Positions 22,316 through 64,000 of a stretch of 64,000 nt of DNA are shown piece after piece. Position 1 is the stretch's first letter. The number at the start of each line of letters is the position of its first letter. The position numbers and the translations under genes were made by a program. The notes beneath the pieces were generated by a model. It was not told the DNA's origin. It saw only the letters and a program-made list of their open reading frames with translations, and made no database searches. Source of the DNA: Marthasterias glacialis (lineage: Eukaryota; Echinodermata; Asteroidea; Forcipulatida; Asteriidae); assembly GCA_911728455.2 (NCBI GenBank), contig OU452222.1, forward strand, positions 3,725,592-3,789,591, read 5' to 3'.

Positions 22316-23664
22316 TTACATCAGAGAGACAGCAATTAAACCAACAAATATCTATCATTACCGGTTTATAAATTGCTCAATGGTATGACCAATTCATTTC
22401 CAATTCTGAACTTGGACCTAAAACCCATTAAACAAACAGTAAAATATCCCCTAAACAAACACACGTATGACAAAAAAATACCATCCATTGTGAAAACCTG
22501 GTCGACCCTGAGATTAAGCACAAAAGGTTTGATCTGAAATAAAAACAATAATATTGAACTTGGAATGACGGTTGACTGTGATTGTTTGGCTACCGTGAAC
22601 GTACCGGTGCATATACAATGAAAATGATGGGAGTGCAGCATTGGCATTCTGAAGGTTGCATTGATGTGTCCAATCAATTTGTTTTAATTTAACACAAATA
22701 TCACACACAATTTAAATCCCATGAAAACAAACGCTGAAAAAGAAGCGCACGCATTCGTTTTAGTGTTGTTCGTTTTTTTTTGTTCGTTCGTTATATAAGC
22801 TTGACTAAAACTAAAACAGCACTGCCCCGAAATGGAATCCATATTCCGGTAAAACCGTTTGAATATTTTTTTGAAGAGTATTTAATCAAATCTTATTATC
22901 TACAAGACACCTTGAGTGAATTTAAACGGTTAAGAGAAACATAAATATAAATGATAGCCAGGATAAATTCCCATGTAACGTTCATCCCGTAAAATTTCTC
23001 ACGAAAAACCTTCGAGCGTAAATATTTCCACGATTATGTAAATTTCGACAATTTTTGTTTCAAAGAAAATGCGAACACTTTGACCAGCGGTGGTGCCAAT
23101 GTAGCAAAGTCCCACGTGAGTTGTGTTGTTTTAACTTTCAGATAACCATACGCAATGACAGACTTTTGGACGGTCCTTTTTCACAGTTCTTACCAAGTAG
23201 TACGCCTGCTCAAACTACGCGGACAATACTGCGCATGTGCGCGCAGGCTCAGAACTGTCAACAAGGCCCGTTGTGTCTGCTGCCGCCAGCGTCTCCCATT
23301 CCCTTCAATACAATAACGATGGCCGCAAAGCCTCCCATTATTAAACAATACTACACAAAAAATATAAATGAGTATATGCAACTTAGAATTAAAAGGCACC
23401 GACAAATATTACAAATATTACAAAATAATGAATCCCAAATTAAAATTTAATGTATGCACCGATTATCTCCTTATCATGATCTTGAATCTTAAGGCACTAT
23501 TATAAGCCATTAACGGAGTAACATTTGCACTGTTCATTAATCTTTCCAAAGAGCATTTATTAAGGCTAATGCACTACTGTTTAAACGCTTCTGGTTTTAA
23601 TCAGCTTTATAACTAGAAATAAAGTTAACTCAATTATTGACAGTTCAAAGTAACATTCCATAAA

Positions 23665-23907
23665 CAGGGGCGGATCCAGGGGGGGGGGGCGGTGTGAGGG
23701 GCGCACGCCCCCTATTTTTCCTTCCGGAAAAAAACAAATAAAATATCATCCCGCCCACTTGCAATGAGATTTAAACTTCCGACATCATACTACAATGTTC
23801 ACTGTAATGTCAAACATTAAGAGGCCAAAACTTGCCTCCAATCATCATTTGCTGCTTTATCGGTAAATTTCACGCCCGCCATTTGGAAACTCCTTGATCC
23901 GCCCCTG
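23665..23907. mobile_element. TIR element CAGGGGCGGATC
   Basis: The ends CAGGGGCGGATCCAGG and, complemented, CAGGGGCGGATCAAGG bound a 243-bp unit with a C/G-rich inner edge. No ORF is present. This is non-autonomous DNA-element architecture. Confidence 0.7.
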
Positions 23908-24465
23908 ATAAAAATTCTTCTTAAAAAAACTTACCGAATAATCATTGTTATTGAAATCAATTTTTTATTGTTAAGAAAGGTTTAAAAAAAAAACGCTATA
24001 AATATTTCGATGGATTGTAATGAAAACTACTTGCAAAGTAATCACAAAAACGTCTTTATTGCTCGAACAGCTAATTATGAAGATAATGGTCTCGTTCCCC
24101 TATTCGAAATATCAATAATTCTAATAATACTAAAAAAAAAGGCCAGACTAATTCCTCCCAGCCTCGATTTGATTGCATTGTTTTAGAATGAGAAGGCATG
24201 AACCATTGATATAAAAGTTACAGGTAAAGGAATATGGCCAACGCGTCAACCAGAAATATTTCACCAGACGGCATTGAACTTAAAGCTAAAAAACAGGATT
24301 GGTATTCAATAGAAAAAAAACATGTCATAATAGTATCAGTCTGAAAGCTAGAATGATGTTCATACTTAGTATCAAGTTCATACCAGTAGATAGATAGAAC
24401 TTTATTTAAAATCCAAAGCTGGAAATTAATGTCGTCGTCTCTCATAAAAACATAGATAAAAAAGT

Positions 24466-24739
24466 ACCAATCTTCCATAGAAGGATTTCCGTCTGAGACA
24501 CTGTCAAAGCCGATAAAATATAATGTGAAGAGACCCCGATTTCAAGTTCGGTTGTTACAATCGAAAATTAACGACAATGTGCTTACATGCTGAAAAGTGG
24601 GCACGGTTTCCCACTATTTTCTCCTGACTCAGACGACGGATTGACCCCAAATTTTCAAAGTTTTTTTCATGTGTATATTGAATCACACAAAGTAAGAACG
24701 CTGCACTATCAGCTTTACCAATCCTATATTTTACCTTTA
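24466..24739 (-). repeat. Dispersed repeat, copy 2 (partner 12814-13103)
   Basis: Inverted relative to copy 1; see the shared words listed there. It begins GTACCAATCTTCC and ends at CCTATATTTTACCTTTA on the + strand. Confidence 0.65.
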
Positions 24740-25136
24740 GGGGATTTTTAATTTCTTTGGCTGGTGGAATTTTGTGGTTGCCTCTTGGGGGAAACATGGC
24801 TTAAGTTGATTTGGTATGACTGTTTCAACCAGTGTATCCACCGCAACCGCAACTCTTCATAAAACTGTCTTGCCGAAACCGCAAACCTCGAAAAAAATGT
24901 TCACATCGTCAGCAACTTTCTTTTTTGTGCTGGAAAGCTTCTTTCTTCTTTTTCTTTCTTTCTGAGAATTCAATTGCTATACCGGACCCCTTTCCTCAAA
25001 TCCAATGAAGGATCAAAGGGAAAAAAATTCTATTTGGCGAGACACTTCTGGCCAGACAATAGTGGGGCAGATGGGAACAAATATTTGAGGGAAATGTGCC
25101 TGTGATGACATACAAGCATGAAATCTGGCACTCAGA

Positions 25137-25332
25137 GTATGTCATGAGAACGAAATTCGGCAATAGGGCCGCCAGAGATTTAAGTTTTTAGAGCATTATA
25201 GGCAGAATATCAAGCAATTTTCAAAATGTTCAACATGGCTGCCACTGCTTGTTATACCACCAGTAGATATATTGTTTTCAAGACAAATCTCTGACGGCCA
25301 TTATAGCCAACTATATCTTTCTCATGACATAC
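25137..25332. mobile_element. TIR element GTATGTCATGAGAA
   Basis: The ends GTATGTCATGAGAA and its complement TTCTCATGACATAC enclose a second inverted pair (GGCCGCCAGAGATTT and AAATCTCTGACGGCC, one mismatch). The sequence at about 36490-36690 shares inner words (AAGCAATTTTCA, ATGGCTGC, GACAAATCT, GGCACAATCCCATCACCT just outside) and looks like a decayed relative. Confidence 0.7.
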
Positions 25333-26500
25333 ACTCTAAAATGTTTCAGATTGAAATTCACCCTAACCAACTGAAACCTGCAGAGGGTTTGTCCCTTTAG
25401 TACTGATTAGTAGAGTAAATTTCAATCTAAAAAAAAAACTTTTAAGAGAGAAGGGCTACTCTGAGTGCTTGTATCATCAACGGCACAATCCCATCACCTC
25501 TGCCCGCCAGACTAAATACGGGTAATATCATTATGTATAATAAAGGAATGAAAGTATGACACAAATACAAAATGCGAATCAGCTGGCAACCCCCCCCCCA
25601 TGGAAAACTTGGGGGAATACTGACCTTATGGAAGCGGCCTGAGGAAGGCTTAGAACAATATACAAATAATTTTGTGTAATTTTCTTCAGCTTCAGGCGTC
25701 TACAGTTCTCATTAGATTAATCTACCGTTGTGCAACCCACATTACCCAGAATACCATTAAATCCTTTATATCAATATATTCCTGAAGAACACTCAAAATA
25801 TTGTTGAGCCGCAGATAATGCTTTTAATTAAAATATACATCTGGTAAAACGGGCCTTGTCTAGAGTTTGTTTAGAATTTGGTAAGAAAATATAGAGAATC
25901 CATATGAATACGTCAATGCCGCTTGTCCCTGCTAAAACATTCTGCCATAAATCGAATGCCCACGAAAGAGGAGAGAAAAAAAAATCTTAAGACTTAAAAC
26001 ATCTTGATTTAAAAAAAAAAAGAAGAAAAAATGTGTCAAAACCTAAACTTGAGTCAGTGAAATAAAGTGTCTTACAGATGAGCAACTGCAATAAGAGCAA
26101 GATCCCCAAGGAAATTACACCCCAGCAAAACCCTGGGGATTTCAACCCCACTCCTTACTGGTTTTACACTTGCTGCAATGTTACTCTAAAAACCAAACAC
26201 TGGTGCATCTTAACCCCCGGGTTAATCCCCCTTGCTTAACCCAGCATGGGATTCAACCCTACTCCCAAAAGCGGGGGTATAGATACTTCCTGGTAAATCC
26301 CCAGGAATTTCTCGGGTAACTCTTCTGGTGTGGAAAGGGCTTTGTCATTTGACTTGGTACTTCAAAGTTCTTCAAAGCCCTGAACCGAATAACACTTTAC
26401 AGAGACCTCCAAAATATAAACACAGGTAAATATACACCAAAAAACAAAAGGCGAATAAATCCGGATTATGTACAGTTATAAAAATTACAACATTAAGGAT

Positions 26501-26995
26501 GGTTTATATAGTTGGTCGCGCAATGATAATAGCTGGATGCTGTGATCGCTGAACTGCGCCTTTTCATTGCAGTCTATCGCATCACATGCGCGCGCATTGG
26601 TAGTACGCGCATATATTACGCTAACTTCCGGTCCCAAAGCTGCCATTCGTTTGTGTGGAATTGAACCTAAAAGCCTTGTTTTTTTTTATGGTTAGACAAA
26701 TTTCATCAAACAGAGGGGGACATTATTAAGAAGTGTCTGCATAACACACGTGTTAAATACAACCACCCAGCTTACTTGGTTTTTGCATAAATCATTGTCG
26801 AAAATGTTGGCCAATGCATTTGCAATGGGGCTTCTGATGATGTTTGTCGCTGGCACGTGTGAAGTGGGTTTGGTTTATGCTGTAATGACGTCAGAATTAC
26901 CAACAGGGTGGTCATTGAGGTTTCAGTGTTGACTATGAACTGCGGAGCGCATACATTTTACCGCCGTGCGACCATCGCGCGACCGACTAAAAACC
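26501..26995. mobile_element. Possible TIR element with CpG-rich interior
   Basis: The left end GGTTTATATAGTTGGTCGCG and the complemented right end GGTTTTTAGTCGGTCGCGCG match imperfectly, about 495 bp apart. The interior contains ATGCGCGCGCATTGG and ACTTCCGG, which could equally be promoter sites. No gene is recognised inside. Confidence 0.45.
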
Positions 26996-27178
26996 AGCCG
27001 TTGCAGAGCAAAATATTGGACGGGTAAAAACCTTCCACCTGCTTTTTTTTTTTTTAATTGGAAAGAGAATTTAAAAACAAATTTGTGCAAAAACTTATAC
27101 CCAAGTCCAATAGACAAGATACCCCTTCAGCCATTTTGTTTGAAGCTTACTCAACCAGAGGTTTGGGGGTCCAATCCG

Positions 27179-62952
<35,774 letters not shown>

Positions 62953-63003
62953 CTAACAGCCGCAAACAAATATATTGAAGAAGTTCAGTCGATTCACCAG
63001 GGG

Positions 63004-63128
63004 GTGGATTTCACAAAAACTAGTCCTAACTTAGGACTAGTCCTAACTAATGACAAGTCCAAAAAGTTAGGACTACTTACTCGTCCTAACTCAAGATAAG
63101 ACTAGTCCTAGCGCTTTGTGAAATTCAC
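63004..63128. mobile_element. Foldback MITE with ACTAGTCCTAA palindromes
   Basis: The ends GTGGATTTCACAAA and the complemented GTGAATTTCACAAA match with one difference. The interior has ACTAGTCCTAA, C, TTAGGACTAGT, a perfect 11-bp inverted pair, plus more CTAGTCCTA words. The ATTTCACAAAG end is shared with 17848-18106. Confidence 0.8.
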
Positions 63129-63170
63129 TGCAGGGGATGTTTATCTTACAACCATGTGACCTGAGACCAT

Positions 63171-63542
63171 AGAGTTACATATAAGAACTAGAGGGCGTAC
63201 AAACCATGCAACACGGCCCGACAAGGAGCATTTTATGACCACTGGGAAAATGGCGCTGACCAATCATATTACACTGGTCACCCATCAGTTTACACATCAA
63301 CCGTCTTCTAAGTGGACATTTGTATGCAATGGGAGACTTTTGAGACGATAGCGGGCGTCCCACAGACCGGTCCTTTTCCATTGTTTTTATCGCTGAGAAC
63401 AATGGAAAAGGACCGGTCTGTGGGACGCCCGCCATCATCTCAATGTCTCCCTTTGACCCCTAAGAATTTTCGCCCATAGAGGGTCAGCGGAGTTCCGTGC
63501 GTGACATCGCGAGTGCTCCCTCTAGTTCTTATCTATAACTCT
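63171..63542. mobile_element. Foldback nested inside a foldback
   Basis: The outer ends AGAGTTACATATAAGAACTA (63171-) and, complemented, AGAGTTATAGATAAGAACTA (-63542) continue into GAGGG. Inside, 63351-63385 and 63398-63432 are exact inverted copies over 35 bp with a 12-base loop. The match extends outward with a few differences to about 63330 and 63451. Confidence 0.85.
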
Positions 63543-64000
63543 TTGCCTGAGACATATCACTTTTACAAAAGAGCCTGGACTTCCTGCAGGCACAATTTGT
63601 ACAAAGGTCAACGGAAGAAAACATAAAATCTTACATTTTCTTAGAGATTGCACCGTAAACAACTTTTGACATGAAGAAATGGGGCACATCTCAAAACTTA
63701 TACAGCTATAACTCTCAAATTTATGCGGTACTTATGATACAAAATGTAAAACTTCCCATATGCCCAGTGTAGTGTCTCGCCTGCCGAAAAATGCCCTGGA
63801 ATGTACCAGATCTTTCCTTTTGTAAATACATGGTCTATAAGTTGGTAGTTTAGTCTGCTTTTTTTTGTAATCCTCAGGGGACATTGTCATGTTTTGTTTT
63901 TGTCTGTTTTTTTTTTTTGGGGGGGGTGACTGTTAAATACTAGTCTTACTAAGTGCGATTGTTTGTTATTTAAAGCTCTTTTCAGAGCCAACACTCCTCA

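Larger units (their letters stand above)
16553..27178. other. Intergenic, repeat-rich, no supported gene
   Basis: The region lies between the aquaporin promoter and the copine stop. Contents: G runs (16632-16650, 20953-20968), foldback elements (17848-18106, 19108-19285, 21379-21612, 21937-22315, 23665-23907, 25137-25332, 26501-26995), a GA microsatellite (18966-18990) and a dispersed repeat (24466-24739). The longest reading frame (23055-23450) has no recognised similarity. Confidence 0.6.
62953..64000. other. Copine intron, partial, with two foldback elements
   Basis: It contains the foldback 63004-63128 and the nested foldback 63171-63542. I looked on the - strand for the preceding copine exon (C2B) and did not find it, so it lies beyond 64000. 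Confidence 0.6.

Noticed and set aside
23055..23450. 131-codon frame as a full gene
   Set aside because: No domain or splice partner is seen. Only the short ATG frame near 23318 was kept, as a weak candidate.
62953..64000. Upstream copine C2B exon inside the window
   Set aside because: No - strand segment here has the expected C2B words with splice sites. The only structures are two foldback elements.

Overview
The window is eukaryotic nuclear DNA. Its genes are split by GT-AG introns, there are no operons, and the space between exons is packed with microsatellites, homopolymer G/C runs, tRNA-derived SINEs and many short foldback (MITE-like) elements. The gene content (sialate O-acetylesterase, an orthodox aquaporin, a copine of the CPNE5/8/9 type) and the repeat style fit an invertebrate deuterostome. 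My best guess is an echinoderm, perhaps a sea star. That is an inference from general repeat character, not a species identification.

Layout. (1) 1-8592, + strand: nine consecutive exons of sialate O-acetylesterase, entered in mid-gene; the signal peptide and first exons lie before base 1, and the stop codon is at 8590-8592. Its 3.9-kb intron (2133-6023) holds a foldback MITE, a decayed transposable-element-like ORF at about 4140-5005, and eight copies of a 14-bp motif, GTACGTCCGACACC, on both sides of that ORF. (2) 8593-13813: convergent intergenic space with one tRNA-Leu-type SINE, a foldback element and AT-rich DNA. (3) 13814-16411, - strand: a complete three-exon aquaporin (283 aa) with both NPA boxes and a TATA box at 16545-16552. 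(4) 16553-27178: about 10.6 kb of repeat-rich intergenic DNA with several foldback families and no supported gene. (5) 27179-62952, - strand: the last seven exons of a copine (end of C2B plus the whole VWA/copine domain and the C-terminus). Its N-terminal C2 exons lie beyond base 64000. The copine introns are large (13.8 and 14.1 kb for two of them) and hold most of the notable repeats: a 45-bp minisatellite with higher-order structure (38149-39545), tandem and head-to-head tRNA-derived SINEs (46740-48005, 51578-51847), three same-oriented copies of another SINE (56.1-61.1 kb), and G-rich tandem repeats (27.5-29.4 kb).

The three genes have no evident joint pathway: one removes O-acetyl groups from sialic acids, one is a water channel, and one is a calcium-dependent phospholipid-binding protein. 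The parts most likely to be undescribed are the repeats: the GTACGTCCGACACC cluster around the decayed ORF, a foldback family built from repeated AGAGTGA-type words (21.4-22.3 kb), a foldback nested in a foldback at 63171-63542, and the higher-order 45-bp array. All exon limits were read by eye from reading frame, splice sites and remembered family conservation. No alignment or database search was run.
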